DNA of 64,000 nucleotides from Trochalopteron elliotii (GCA_024734555.1 JANPWX010000359.1:1-64000), one strand, 5' to 3'; counted from the first letter of the stretch, positions 1 to 14,262 are shown. Numbers and translations: made by a program. The notes: generated by a model not told the origin, from the letters alone.

Positions 1-2189
1 AATGCATAAAAAAATAAACATGTTGGCAGTATCAACATGATGATGAATATTGCATTTTGCATCAGCTGTGTGACCTTCCCACGATTCACTAATTGCTTTT
101 GGTGACTGCCAACTCAGTCACTGAGCACACAAATAATTGATTAGCACTTTAAACTTAAAACATGTTACCACAAGTTGTCACTAGAGATTCTAAATTACAC
201 TGTGGTACTATAGTAAGGTCTATGGACAGAATGTTAAGTCACTATTGATCCTATTTATATTAGAATAAATCATATTTAAAATATTGAAATGTCTCGTACT
301 GTCAATAAAAACGAGGATAGGAACAAACACAGAAGTGAAAATACTGCATATCATAGGCTGGTAATTTAATGAGAAAATTAAATAGGTCTTCTCTGAGAAA
401 CTGAAGCAGATTTAGTACTTAAAAAACTAATTATATTTTAAGTCTTGTCTTTTTTAACCCAAATATTAAGAAATACCATATCAGAACAGGGAAATTTCAG
501 AACAGCTACTACCCCTTTTGCAGAAGGAAGCACCACAATATTAGTATAAACTAATGAATTTCATTTTTATGTGCATTTGCATGAATGAATTTCATGACTG
601 AATCTACCTGGGGTTTCTTTCCTTTTTTTTTTCTTTATTTGCAGCATACAGCAGGCACACACAAATAAAAATGTCACTGTCTTGACTGTCATGACTACCT
701 GAACTTGTGCAGCTGACAGCTAAATCCATAATTCCAGCTATTTTTTTAAGTTTCAATGTCCTTGTTTAATTGCAGCTCTCCTTACTTCAAGAGTCCAGAC
801 GTTTTACTGAAATCATTATCCAGGTTTTCACCCAGTGCCCCAAACCCCTATAGGTCTGTCAGCTAGAAAGCAGTGCCTACACATATCAGCCCTGTTTATG
901 GGCTTCCATGACTCACTGTGTTTATAAATAGAGAATTCTGACGAGTGTCTATCAAGCGTCTGACAGGTTTACTTGTCTTGTTTGCCTTTGATTAATATTT
1001 TGTTTAAAATCTTCCATGTTTTAAAAAAAGCCTGTGACCATGGTTGCATTTCTCAAAGTTATCATCTAAACCCAGTTTGTTTGCAGCAGTCCCCTGCCTC
1101 TGTAAGCATTACTGATGTGGAGAGCTTTTATTGTTCCTCAGCTCTGAAGAATGCAGCATTTGGTGCTTTGGTCAGCTCCCAAAGGAACAGTCTAAAAATA
1201 TCTCAAGAACAAATAGCATTTGGGAATAACGTGCCCTTGAAGATTCATTTTCAAACACTGTTTTTTTGAATAACATGATCTCTACATAACTTTGCTATTA
1301 ATGCTAGTGACAAAATACTGCAATTTACCCAGGGAATTCAAAAGCAAAAACTGAAACAAAGCTTGTTTAGATAGCTCATGGATCAAACACTTGAAGTTCA
1401 ATGCTTGTCAAAACTAAAATATTCAATTCTATCAACCCAAACAAAAATTTACTAATAAAAAACCTTTATTTGAAACGTACCAAAATGAGCATCAGTTTGA
1501 TTCAGGATCTCAAAGGAGATAATTTTGCATAAACTCTTCCACATAACAAGCTTAGCATTTCTCTGTTTTGATCTTCTACAGGCGTTTAAATTTTTTATTA
1601 GGACAACCACCACAGAGAAACAATAACCAAGTAATTTCTTGCATTATGATAATCTCACAACTGTAGAACTGGCAGACTTCAAGAAACACTCTACATGCCA
1701 CTTAAAAATTTTAAAGTGATATTCAATACTATTAATTAATCACTTTTTTTTAAAAAAGGCACTGGCAGGCCTTTAATGGAACCATTTATTTCTTCAATGC
1801 CTGAACACACAAGCATGTAAAAAATATGAAGTAATACAAAGACCATGCTGTAAAAGTTGTTCTAAATCTTAATTCATCTGTAATTCTCTCATGCTGAACC
1901 ATTCTGGTTACCTTAGGATAAGTAAACTGGACCTGAGAACACTGCATGCAGAGTCCTCTGCTAGGGAAGTCACAGAGAGCAAAGCTGAGAACCCAAAGTT
2001 TATAGTTTTCCTCCTTTCTTACTCCTGAAGCAATAGATATACATACCCTCAAAAAGAAAAAAACATTGCAAACACGTTCTGCAATTCCAAATGTTTGGAA
2101 TACTTTCACTTTTTAAAAAATGAACAACGGACAGAAGGTAATTTGAGATGTCTCATTTTAACACAAAGTAGTCAAAAAGAGCAACATAC
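1..2189 (-). other. Intron downstream of the repeat-2 exon (partial)
   Basis: AT-rich sequence starting with the GTATGT donor at 2189-2184 and running off the window edge. The open frames here are short and lack family similarity, codon bias or splice context. I see no transposon, RNA gene or further exon. Confidence 0.8.
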
Positions 2190-2260
2190 CTCACTACAAG
2201 ATGCTACAGCTCTGTGTAAAGGAGTCAACCATTTGCTGTCTTTGGCGTTAACTCTAGCTC
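2190..2260 (-). CDS. ANKRD28: ANKRD28 coding exon, start of ankyrin repeat 2
   Basis: After the split Gly codon, the minus strand reads ARVNAKDSKWLTPLHRAVAS and then CSE. The acceptor TTTTTTATTACAG|GA and donor GAG|GTATGT are canonical; the 71 nt complete the phase-1 codon and end in phase 0. This is the finger between repeats 1 and 2 plus helix 1 of repeat 2 (TPLHRAV). The KDSKW and ASCSE residues fit ANKRD28; ANKRD44 has KDNMW and ASRSE. The next exon, which should continue EAVQVLL, was looked for in 1-2189 on this strand and not seen, so it lies outside the window. This is the 3'-most exon of the gene present here. Confidence 0.95.
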
Positions 2261-5200
2261 CTGTAATAAAAAATAAAAGCAGAAATTTAAAAGATATTCA
2301 CAGAATGACTGAAATATTTTCAAGAACAGAAATAGAACTACTTACTTATTCTAGTAAAATGAATTTACTTATTCTAGGCATTTCTTTGCATTTTTCACGC
2401 AAAAAATGAAAAGGAATCCTTTCTCCAGCTGAAGTCAACCCTTTGAGAAAATTCTTTTAACACTATACCAATAATACTCTTCCACATCAAAATATACTCG
2501 TATTTTTACACTAGGTCATGCTCTATAATCTTTTGCCCTTCCAAAGCCACATAAAAGGCTGCTGTGTAAGAAAGATGAACTCCTTGCCTTCACACAGCAA
2601 CAAAGATCTCATAGTTTCCCATTATAGTTGAAATTCTCCATGAAAATACAGAAAGAGGCTGCATTTACTCCCCACACCTACAGTTTCCTTGTGGTTGCCA
2701 TGTCTGAGGGACAGGTATATAGAATGAGGATAATTCTTCTAGTGGGACTTACTTTGGGAACAAATCTTCACTACTCCAGTGGGCCACCTAGCTCACCCTG
2801 GGACCTCCTGATCCTCCCTGACAGCCACAACTCTACTTCTGAATGCACACTCAAGAACAGCCATCCCTGTCCCCAGGAAATAAGGCTGCACAAACATCTC
2901 TAAGGGATACAATCCTGGGTTTGGATTTTAATTTTTTTCTTAATAATAAAAGGAAAGAAGGGCTTGGGAACTTCTCTGCCCTGAAGGAAGCAGCTGAACT
3001 ACATCTTAACTTGCAGTGAACTCCAACAAACAAGAAAACCTAATGATCAAAGTTAATAATTTAATTTCTTACTGATACACACACATAGAGAACCTTGTAG
3101 GATATTTATACCCTGATTGGAAACTTACCTATCTTTATTTCAAAACTTCTGAGAATCTACAGGGATAGCTTAGACAAAATATTACATTTTTGAAAAAAGA
3201 GTTCGGAAATACTATTGGAAAGAATCACACAATAACATTAATGCTACATGACCAGAACTAATTAACATCTCAAGCTAAACATAATACTGTTTGTCAGTAC
3301 CAACTGCAGTTTTTTCTATGCAAAGAACAGAAAATGATGGAAGGCTAGTAAGACACAAGATGCCAAAAAGGTTTCTGGTCAAGTCAGGATATTCAACTGA
3401 GAGACAGAGTATTTTGATCCAAGATGTGCACCAGCAAAGAAGTCTCTCCCAGCCCAAGTGATTAAGAAACACAGCAGTCTGTACAAAATCATGGTTGTAT
3501 GTACTAAGCAGCTGAAATATCTGAAGTCAATTCTCTTGAGTTTCTAATCAATCCATCCCTTTCAGTCATAAGAACAGAACACAGAAGCTGATGCAGGATC
3601 CAAACCTCCAGTTTGATCTTACGTCTTCCACACACTGGACAGAGACTGAGGTCTAACTGCTGGCTAGAATTTCAGGGATTTCCATTTTTCCTTACCTAAA
3701 TTTCAGAACAGGATTTCATCCTATTTTCCTAAGTGCAATTTTTTTTGAAAAATAAAATTAGTAAATAGGGAAGAAAGTCCAAGCCCATTTGAAGAAAACC
3801 CCCAGAGTCTAACAAAAGTTTAGGAGATACCACAAGTATCTGTTTTTGTCACAAATCCAAAGGACCCAGTGGTGCACTGCAACACATCATGTGCCATAGC
3901 AGACTGTACTATATCAAGTCTTGCATAGAACTCAAGCAAAGAAAGAATCTGAGTATTCTAAAAGATACTAGAAATTCCTGAGGATTTTTGGCAATCCTTC
4001 CCAAAAGACAGTAAGTGATGAATGACATCACAAATATAATGAAGTAATGATTGGAAGGTGAGACTGCAATAAATGTATTTCAAAAGTATCTGTAATTCTT
4101 GATTATATTCCAGGTAACTGTTGGCCAGATCTTGTTTTTAGCAGATGAGACAAAAACAAGAGCCAAAATTCTACTCCAAGCTCCACCTGACTTCACATCC
4201 AGCCAACAACCAAGGAATAAAGACTTTCATAGTCTGATTTCTATCTCTAACTTTAGGATACAAATGTTTTTAAAGCATTTGAAAGAACTTGAGTGAGTGA
4301 CTAAGTCATTAATTACTATCCTGATTCTCCTCAGGAAAATGCATTTGCAAGACTTGGGGTAAGGTCAGATCCATCCAGGTAATGAAACCCAAGATAGGAA
4401 AAGCAACGTGCCCATCAGATGAGAAGAAATGCATGTTTCCACTGCAAAAAAGCAGCAGTTACCTAAGCTCTAGCTCCAAGTGAAAATGTGCTTAGAGTCC
4501 AAGGAGTAGTTACATGTTCAGATTTGCTGACGTTTCTGGTACTTGTAACACACAGCCTAAAAACTACACCAGAAGAGAGAAGAAATAAACACAAAAAGAT
4601 ACTGTACAAAAGGTTTTCACCAAAAGTGAATCACACTTGCTAAGACTAAAAGAAAAGAATATGTGAAAATAAGAAAGAAAATCAGCATTAGCCAGAAAAA
4701 TATCTAAGGGAATCTGAAGTGATATCTAAAAGTAATATGGTCCTCTTAAAAGAACAAAAATCAACATAACAAATACCTGCTCCCCATTCTGTAAGTGGTC
4801 TTCCACCCAAAGAAACAAGGATGCCTAGGTCTGGCACATTAAAATAGTGTAAAATACAGATACTAAAATAAGTTAACTTTTCAAATACACAAAAAAATTG
4901 TAGATTCTGTGACACAGGAAAAGCTGAAGTTGACTTTTGATAACAAATCTGAACCTCTGATGGACTTACTTAAGAAAGAACCATTAAGCTTGTTTTTTCC
5001 TTCCACAACAAAAACTCTTAAAGAAGTTGCAAAATTATTATATTGAAAGAAAGTTTTTAAGCAATAATCAGAATAAATGTACTACCAAAAACCACATATG
5101 CCTCATTAACGTGGGGATTGGGAGATCTACAGCGTTAGATGCATTAAACAAAATAACATTTTTAAATTAATAGAGAGATACTTTGCCCTTAAATTTCTCC

Positions 5201-8200
5201 AAGAAGCCATGCTGCCAAGAATCATTTGAATTTCATAAATGAGTTTCTCCAAACAGCCTTATATGTGAGGACATAATCCTCCTCCAGGCTGTTCTTTACT
5301 GTGTAACACATGATTTGGGGAAAATGTCACCATTCCTCCCTGATCCTTCAGGGGCTCCCTCAAACCTATCACAGCCCTACCATGCAACAGTAAGGGAGTT
5401 TACAGCCTTGATTATCTGAGGTAAAGCTCTACTCCAGACCACTGCAAAAAAATGTTACAAAAATGTATTACACCTCTACTGAATAACTTTTGCTTTAAGA
5501 TATTGCTTCACAGTTGGCTTAGAGAGAGTCTGAACACACGTATGTGTATAACCAACTGCACAGCACTGCCAATGCAATATTATCCCTGTAAAGCTCAACC
5601 TGCTGACATGTTAACCAGGGCATTTCTCACATTTCAAATGCCAGCTATGAGCAGCTTGCTCTTTTAAAGAACAGTACAGTGTACCTTAATTCCCTGTGTG
5701 CAAAACCCAAAAAAAGAAACCAAAACCCAACCCTAACAAACTGCTGTTTTCTCCCCTCCCTGCTTCCATCCCTTGGATCTTCCAGACCTCAAGGGCCTGG
5801 TCTTAGCATGTTTATTAAAACTTCTAATTTGTTTACTGAAAATTTTATTATATTTCAATTCTTTTAATGCTGGAGAGTTTGCCGGAAAAGGATTAGGATG
5901 CTTGTCAGAGAGAGCAATCACAATGCTGGAACACAAATATTCAACTTGAACTTAAGAACCAATCATGACCCTCCCCTAAAACAGCACCTTCCAAACAAAG
6001 CAAATTATTCTTCCATGTTGGTGCACTAAGCCAGAACATTAAACAAGATCATCCCTTTCATCACTAATTTTGCTAGTACAGCCCAGTGAGTTTACACATC
6101 TAGGCAAATATAAAAGCAGGAGTTTTGCTCTGCAAAAGGTGCGGTAAGGAGAGGGAATGAGAGAGAAGTACTACATAATTTTCTTCCCTTGACCCTGAAT
6201 CTTACATCTCATCTTGCCAAGTGGTACTTGCAACACTGACAATTAGAAAGACATGTTTTATTTAATAAATCGAGTACAGAAGCTATTGAAAAGCTCTGTG
6301 ATGGTTACTTCTAGCAAATTTATGTTTCAAGAGACACATTTTCTAATTGAATACATGCACTGACTTACAGAATGATCCTGGAAGGTTTAATTCTACCGGT
6401 CCACAAGTAGCAATTGCACATTTAAATATGCTATTAGCCACCAATTCCTGGACACATGTTTCTGCATGCTTCTTGGTGTCCATATCCTTACATTCCAGTA
6501 AGAGCTAGCATCTCAACTATCTCTTAGAAAGACAGACAGAAAAGAACGACTGGGCAGAAAATGTTGCAAGGAGTAACCACACATGTCTTCCTTCACCCAT
6601 AAACTTCCACACAACTCTTTCACTGCCCTGTCTCACACCACCTCTGTGTTCCTCTCACAAAAAAAATCTTGCTGTGACACTCCTCCACAGCTCCTCTGCA
6701 CCAGAAGTCTTCCTATTTGGAAATGTCCTCAGAAGACTAATGAATGCAATGGCTGAATTACTTATGCGTCACTAGTTGGAAATAGATTAAGAAATACAAC
6801 AGAACTGACAAGTCATTTTCATCTTTGCTCACAGTACTGACTTAAGTACTCAATTGCCTTCCACTGTTCTGTTTGCAGCCTGTATTTTTAGACTCTCAAG
6901 GATGGTATTTTCCTTTGTTATTGTACAAGATGTGCTAGTGACTGAGTAATATCATAACATAAGCAAAGAAAGCAAAAGTGTTTTCATTCAATTATGCAAT
7001 ACAGATGCCCAATGTTCAGTATTTGAAGCTCTGAAGGAGCTAAAAAATGTAAATAAGATCTATATAGAGAGCATTTAAGAAAGTAACAATTTCTGTCCTA
7101 AAAACTAGTATACTGAAATAATTTTAGATATTATCTTTGGAGGAATTAGGAAGATCTCAGGTATAAATCACTGAGAGCAACCACTAGTCCTACTGTAATT
7201 AGATTTTACTTAATTATTTTCCTAACAGCTAGTAATAGATTCAGAAGTTCTTCCTTTTGAATGATCCACTTTTTTTTCTAGAGACAATGACCTTGGAAGC
7301 ACTTAAACTGGCAAGCAGAAATTCTCAGACTATACTGAGGAATAAACAGAGATGAAAACTTTTCCTTAGATAGAAAAATATGCCAACAGTCAGGAGGAGA
7401 TACAGAAGTTTTTAAAGTATAAGAAGATTTGAGATATGAATTGGAAAAATCAATAATAGAAATTGAGTGTAACTTCCTATTGAAAACTTGGATACTTGGA
7501 AAATCATTGCTGCAAATATAATGAGTAAGACCTTATGGAGAGAAAGTTTCTTGCTATTTAAAAGCTAAATGCATAGCATAAGATTTATAGAATAGTGAAA
7601 AAATCCAGGAGGAACAGGCCTGGAATCTTTTGTCCAGACAGAATGAGACTTCACAAACAATTCTTCTTTTTGTTCCTTAAGAAACAAACAAATAAAACCA
7701 CTCCCAAACCCCAAAATGACCCCACAAAACAAATACACATGGAGACACACTGGCCAGAAAAGGAAGGAAAACCACAATCAAGTTGAAGCCATCCTTCCAG
7801 GACTTTACTGATCTGTCAATATAAGCCATTTTTTTCAGAATTTCAGTTTCTGCCGCATCTCAGCCACCACCCCTTTGAGCTTCAGTGAGCAACATTAAGT
7901 TCTCTGACTGAAGCTACTGAACAGTTCTATCTTTTCCTGAGTCAGCTTAACTACTTTTCTCAAAGAACATCAGAGCTACTTTCTTCACAGCAACTGACTT
8001 TTACTGCTGCCAGGGGCAAGTTCGGCCAGCTTGGAAAAGAAAAACATCAGCCAACATCGCTGTCAAAAGAAGAGGAAGTGGCCGAAAGATACAGAGAGTG
8101 TCAAAGGGGCCCCTGTGAAACGCCCTCAGTGTGTGGGTACATCTGCAACCCAAACAAAGGGAGCTTCATTCGCCTGGGACTGAGGCAGCAAGAGCCTTTC

Positions 8201-11200
8201 AACAGCTGAGCTCTGTGACTGTCATGACATGGATTTCTAACACTCACAGAGATTCATAATTAGATGAAAGAAACACAGGTAGAGTGGTGTAACACTGAAG
8301 GGTCTTTACTATCTTTTAAAATCTGTTATTACTACAGTGGCAGTTTTCCAGCATCAGCACAGTTCTTACATTTTCCAGCTGACTCCAAGGAAACAAAAAT
8401 TCATGGGCTGCCAAACCTTAATGAGATGGAGTTTGACCACACTCATGTAACACTGAGCTTCATGCAGAGAAAATGTTGGGTTAAGCAAACAGCAATGTGT
8501 TGTGTTAGTATTTAAGTATCAATGCAATATAGTAACTAAATCTATTCAGAAGAAAACAACAGACGATTCAAATGTTGATTGTTGTGAATTACATTGATTT
8601 CAGTGAAAGCAATAATCATCTCCACTGTATTTTTAGAAAATAAAATGAAAAAAGTTAGTAATCAAAAGAATACATTCAGTGATCACACTAATCTGTTCTG
8701 CTTTTCACATGGCACTTCCTGGCACAGTAGACTCTGATGAAATTAAAAATCATAGGACAGCTGGAAAGAACAATTTTTTTATAAAGCAAGAAGCCTCTCC
8801 AGAACAGTTCACATGCAGGACTTAAAGTAGGGTTTGATTTTTTTAATCAGGACTTCTTGGAAAGAAAAGAAAGCTGGACATTCAGTTAATTTAGACTTAA
8901 CTATTATACTTTTTTACTTTTCATTAGTTTGCCATCATTTACACTCTTAAAGTCAGTGCAATTATGCAAAGTAGACAGATGTATTTGTGCACTGGTATGC
9001 AGAGCTATATAAAGGTCATAAAAATACAACTGTGACGAGTGTAACTACCCTTCCCAGAGTAATACAAAAAGGAAAATGCTTCTAAAATTATGATTCTCAA
9101 ATGACTAAAATATAAACTTCTCTTCTTTCCTTCTGGATGCTGTAAATAATCTTCATGCCTCTTCTTGGTCACTTCCCTACACAACAAATTTAGGAATGCT
9201 AGAATAATTGCTTATCGAGCTACAATCCAAAAGTTAGAGATTATTTGAAAATTTAGACTTCCACAGATCACAGTGGTATGAAAAAACTGTTGGTAAGACA
9301 CTCACATCCTCAGGGGACAAGTTTATTAGTGTTCAGTGGCTCAAAATAAAAAACAAAAGGCCCAAAATGGAGTCACTAAAGCAATTTTCTTTGCTGTTTG
9401 TAGCCTGCATCCAAACGATCACCCACAGATTCCTTGTCCAGGTGAAGGACAAAAGGAAAGGTCACAGAGCAACCTTCAGATTTAGTTGAAAAATATCTCA
9501 AGAATTCAACAACTAAGAATGCTTTTGAGACTGAAAACTTACTCCAAAAAAGTCTGCAAGAAGGCTGAATCAGTTATATCTTCAGGATGTGCAATATGGG
9601 TTACTTAGGTCTGTAGCAAAGTAATATAAACTGCAATATGTGATCCACAATACACATTTGAAAGCAATGTGGATTCCCTGGAGCAGGATGAAAGAGTCTA
9701 ATCAAATAAAAAAAAACCCCTAAGTAGTCTATAATAACACTTTAAGAATAGAGAATAATGAGAAAGAATCAAGTAAGAGCCACTGAATAGCAGAAAGATT
9801 AATACTGGCTTCAGTAATTTTGAGGTCCAGTTTGAAGAAAGAATAAAAACATCAAAGAACACTGTCTTTGTAGAATAGTTTGCACAGCAGGAAAATTGTA
9901 AAGTGGTTCCTGGTAATATTCCAGCAAAGCCATGTTAGAGGACATTACAAGTTGCAAGGACAAGAGAAATGTTAGGATGAAAGAAGTCTACACTTAATTC
10001 AATCCCTTGTGCAGGTATGTTAAATAGGTCAGTTAATGTCACATACCCAACTTTTACATGCAAATTTACTGCACAGAAGAAATGGTTGCACAGAAATGCT
10101 ATTTATTCAACAAACCACTTTCCTCAATTTTAAAAAAGAGGTCTTGCAATGCAACAAACAATTTTCAAGCCTTGCTGTGGCAACAGATGTTCTTTATTTG
10201 CTCCCTAATGCTCATCTATTATGACAAAATGTAACATTATACATCTGTCTCAAAGGAGATATTTGATTTCCAGCTGAAACACAACAGATGAATTTTCCTT
10301 ATCTTTATGAAATGGAGAGGATAAATACACTTAACCTCTGCTCTCCACCTTTCAATTAAGAGAGCTAAAAGACAAATCATAGCTTGTGCATTTTGAGACA
10401 CCTAGACCTGATTTCTCTGAGAAGTAGCTGGCTCAGCACAACTGATACAGCTGAGTGCTCATATTTCACCAACCACAAAGATTTCAAATCCAGCACTCAG
10501 AAATGAGGAAGACTAAATTGATGAATACTTTTTAAAGATTTAAGAAGCTTGCCTAAAACTACTGCTTGCAGGCAGGTAATGTGCAGATTTGTGCCCAAGT
10601 ACAGCACAGCCTTGCAAACTGAACAGCCTGAACACTCAGACATCACTTTCACCCTGCAGTTGATGCCCTCTTCACTCACTTACAAACAGGTGTATCAACA
10701 ACTCACACCTACCTGTGCCCCCCTCACTGCACCACCCCAGCTCACTCCCAGTGCAGCCTCTCTCTGTGACTTTCAGGAGGCTGTGCCTCTCCAGCAAGGC
10801 ACAACATGGTACCGCGCTCCACAGCACAGCACGTGAGCATGGCAAGGTGGGACTGACATCACCCCAACTTTCCTAGCTTTTGATTTGCAACTGTCTAATG
10901 CATTGTTTTGTTGTAAACAAATCAGATTTTCATTAAATAAATGTTATCTGGGACATACCAATGCCTCACATCCTCCCTGAACAATCTGCAGACACTGCAG
11001 CACCCACAGCCTCTCCTCCCTGCAACTTCTCAGCTTTGGACTATTTGTACAGTCCTAATCCTTAACTCCCTTCTTTGTTCTCCATTTTTCCTTACATTTA
11101 ACCCCAGGCTATGTGCCCAAATAACAGGACTAATACTTCTTCTCCTACCACTTCCCCCCAGTCAGGATCTTATTTCATTCCCATCTGAACTAGGATTCCC

Positions 11201-12518
11201 CTCCGCCCATATGCCTTTCGCCCAAGAAAGGGGTATTTTGTTCTATCATGGATCTGGTAAACAGACTGTTCATCTAAACCAGACAGAAGATTCACTCTCA
11301 GAAGTAGCTGACTACAGCTTTGCGAAGTTTGTAACATTGTTAGTTGATGAAAGGGGTCACTATATATTTTCAAGAGTTACCAGAACTTTCCTTTCTTCTT
11401 GATAGGGGAAAACAGCACCTTTTTAGCTTTTCAAACCTTGCACCTTTTCAAAAGTGAACTTTTCTAGACAAAATGTCACTATAGAGTATCTCCACACAAT
11501 AGATATATTAATTAATAGCACATCATGTATTTCTATGATATGTATATATACTTACATAGAGAGTACAAGTAACATATATAATTAAAATATTACATCATAC
11601 TAAAATTAAAACAAATTAACACCTAGCAAATTCAGTTGAAGGTCTGGAAGCAACTCCTATAATCCTAAAAGTGGTATTTTCTTAAAGCAGAATTTGTTAG
11701 AAGGGGTTGATGAGGGGTGGTGGTGATGGAAGTAGCCAGCTTTGCACAGGCAAGGCGTGCAATTAAGCAGACTGAAGATTAAAGTAGTTCTATGGGACTG
11801 CTACAAGTTTTCATCTTTCTATGAAAGCTTGAAGCCCTGTATTACAAATTCAGCCTCAAGCTACTTGATGGGTAGGTCTCTCCAAGATCAAAGACAGTCA
11901 ATTCAGTCCTTCAGTCATGATGTTCTTCAGGTTTTTGGTTCAGTTGCTTGGTTTTCTACCCTTTTTAAAAAAAACCAAAACAACCCAAAGTATACTGTTT
12001 TACAGAACTTGTAATGTTTCTTAGTACAAATAAATAGGGGGAAAAAACATGTGATTTTAACATTTTCAGCTGGTTCTAATTATATTCTGTGCATTTAAGC
12101 CAACAGGCAAAGATACTTAAATTTATACAACCAACTCTGGATGGCGTCTTTATGTTCAAATGTAATTGCTTTTCTGAAGGACATTTCAGAATGAAAGCAA
12201 TGCTGCTAACACCTGCCTGTACCATATACACTATTACTTCTTTAAACTAGCCTTGAACTATTGAAAGCTGATCAAGCTACAAGTAAAAATAGCTGTAATT
12301 GAGACAGCTTTCTACAAAGAAATATTTTAGAGCAGAACTATAGAACTACACAGTATTGTTACACTAGTAAGTCTGGAAACTAAAATTTCAGTACAAGCAT
12401 CTTTAAATTCTAGTACATTAAATATCTCAATAAAAGCTACACAGAATAAGATGTATATAAATACTTCTTTGGATGTGCATAGAGTTATTTGTTTTCCATT
12501 AACAGGAACAGAACATAC
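2261..12518 (-). other. 10.3 kb intron between the repeat-1 and repeat-2 exons
   Basis: It is bounded by GTATGT at 12518 and ACAG at 2262 on the minus strand. The sequence is AT-rich with no recognised transposon. A relatively GC-rich patch lies near 7.97-8.22 kb and another near 10.6-10.85 kb. A 13-bp direct repeat lies just upstream of the acceptor. The 153-codon frame at 10941-11402 on the plus strand looks like chance. Confidence 0.85.
2342..2377 (+). repeat. 13-bp direct repeat upstream of the repeat-2 exon
   Basis: TTACTTATTCTAG occurs at 2342-2354 and again at 2365-2377, separated by 10 bp. In gene orientation it lies about 80-120 bases upstream of the exon acceptor. Confidence 0.85.
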
Positions 12519-12597
12519 CAGATAAAATAAGTAGTTCAATAATTTCTGCATCTCCCAGATAGGCAGCAGCATGTAAAGGGGTCCTTTTCTCATTATC
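12519..12597 (-). CDS. ANKRD28: ANKRD28 coding exon, ankyrin repeat 1
   Basis: The minus strand reads [20 protein letters not shown], then ELLILS plus the first base of a Gly codon. The [19 protein letters not shown] core is a textbook ankyrin repeat: TPLH opens helix 1 and the ELLI pattern forms helix 2. The acceptor is TCTTACACAG|GA after a long C/T tract and the donor is TCTG|GTATGT, so the 79-nt exon goes from phase 0 to phase 1. [16 protein letters not shown] distinguishes ANKRD28 from ANKRD44 (DSEKRTPLHVAAFLGD). It follows the 20.8 kb intron and precedes the 10.3 kb one. No disruption is seen. Confidence 0.96.
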
Positions 12598-14173
12598 CTG
12601 TGTAAGAGGGGGGAAAAAAGGTTTTATTTAAAATAAAAAAGTACTGTTTAGCATTTTGTATGTTATGAAAAAACATTGCATAAAAGTTCATCTTTCAAAT
12701 ATTATACATTATATATTTTTAAAAACCATAATTACTCTGAAGACATCAGTCACATTTACTAAGATAAACATGCTTTTCCCTAAGGAGCTCTTAACACCTA
12801 CATAGTCAACCACTGTTTTCCTGACACACACAGGATGCTCATCCCATCTTTAGATTAACCCACCATTTATAAATCACCATTCACTTGTCCCCAGAGACAA
12901 GAACTCGAGGCTGTCCCACACAGTTAAAAACAGTGTGTTATTGTCATATGCAACAATTAGTGAGAAACATTTTTTTTTTGTGAAGTTTAGAGCAATTTCA
13001 GAAGTTATTCTTTTAATAGAAAATAGAAAAGAAGCTAGAGTCTGCCCACTATTTTGTAAGGGCAAAAATAGAGGAATACAATTTCAACTGTTTCGTTTAC
13101 TGTAACTAAGCAAAGACAAGATAGAAGTGAAATTTATTTTGCAAAAAACCCACTCTGCAAGTAACACCCAGCACTTTTAATTAGTTCAAGCTGATCTAAG
13201 GTGCTTTTGAAGGTACCAGTAAGAGATGTTATTTATTCATGCACATTATAGACCAGTGAAGATTCTCTTTTGAGAGATTAACACAAAATACTTTGTAACT
13301 ATTTCAGGATCAGTGCCAATTTCCCTGCGCCAGTTCATAGCTTAAGCAGAAAAATAAGATCACATCACAGTGAGTTATAAAAATGAACAAGAACCAACCA
13401 GTTTGCTCTCTGAGGGAAGGCTGGTGAGAAATCAGAAAAGAGACAGATAATAATAATAACCAGCATCCTGGTTCTGGCCTAAGCTCTGCTTGGATATCCA
13501 GATGCTTTCAGAAGAGTTTCAAATACACTGGGAGTGAGGGAATCAAGATTGAGGCAGCAAGAAATTTTAAGTGGCAAGACATTTCTATTAATTCAACTGT
13601 TGTGTCACAACTATCATAAAATTAACAGACATTTTTTATTGACATTTTTATTGTGAAAAGTGTTCTTCTCCCTTGCTAGAATAACCTCATGTAGTTAAAC
13701 CCAACCTGAGAGCTAGCATAATATAAGAATAAAATTAGAGTTCATCGCAGGAAAGATGTTACAGCAAAACTGGAGCTGAGACTCAAGAGGTTCTTTTGAA
13801 ACCTAGAAGACAACTTCAGAATTCAGAGCATTCAAACCACCCCCTCTAAAAAATCATCACCTACTCCCTGCCTAGTCCCTGCTCAGAAAAAGTCAAAGTG
13901 ACACAGTTCACCATATTAGCAATGCTTCCTAACAAAGTTTTTGAACTACAGGCAAGAAATTCCAAATTGAGCAGTGCAAACCTGACACTGATGCACCCTA
14001 AGGAATCAATGCTACACTTATCATTAACACCACACAGAACCACTACAATTTCTTGCCAGGATGTCTCAAATGCAGCTTACACATGTAGGATAAAAAAAGA
14101 CAGGCCCCTGCCACAAAGGACCTGCTATCTTGGAAAAAAAACTTTTTTAAAAGGAGAAAAACTGAACACTGTA

Positions 14174-14193
14174 CCCCCCCCACCCGCCCCCCC
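14174..14193 (-). repeat. G-rich tract, potential G-quadruplex on the ANKRD28 sense strand
   Basis: On the minus strand this reads G7-C-G3-T-G8, enough G runs for a quadruplex with short loops. It is intronic, about 1.6 kb upstream of the repeat-1 exon, and is followed on the plus strand by A/C-rich sequence to about 14230. Confidence 0.7.
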
Positions 14194-14262
14194 AAAAAAC
14201 CCCACCGAAAACCACCAAACCAAAACTAACCAACCAAACAAAAGGGAAGGGAAGGGAAAAAT
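14194..14262 (+). repeat. A/C-rich low-complexity tract
   Basis: A-rich sequence interspersed with CCC and CCAAAC units (for example CCAACCAAACAAAAGGGAAG), then short GGGAA units. It has no coding sense in any frame; the long frames here on both strands are artefacts of composition. Confidence 0.7.

Noticed and set aside
10941..11402. 153-codon plus-strand open frame
   Set aside because: Low-complexity Leu/Pro/Ser-rich product from C/T-rich sequence, no domain, no supporting splice sites.
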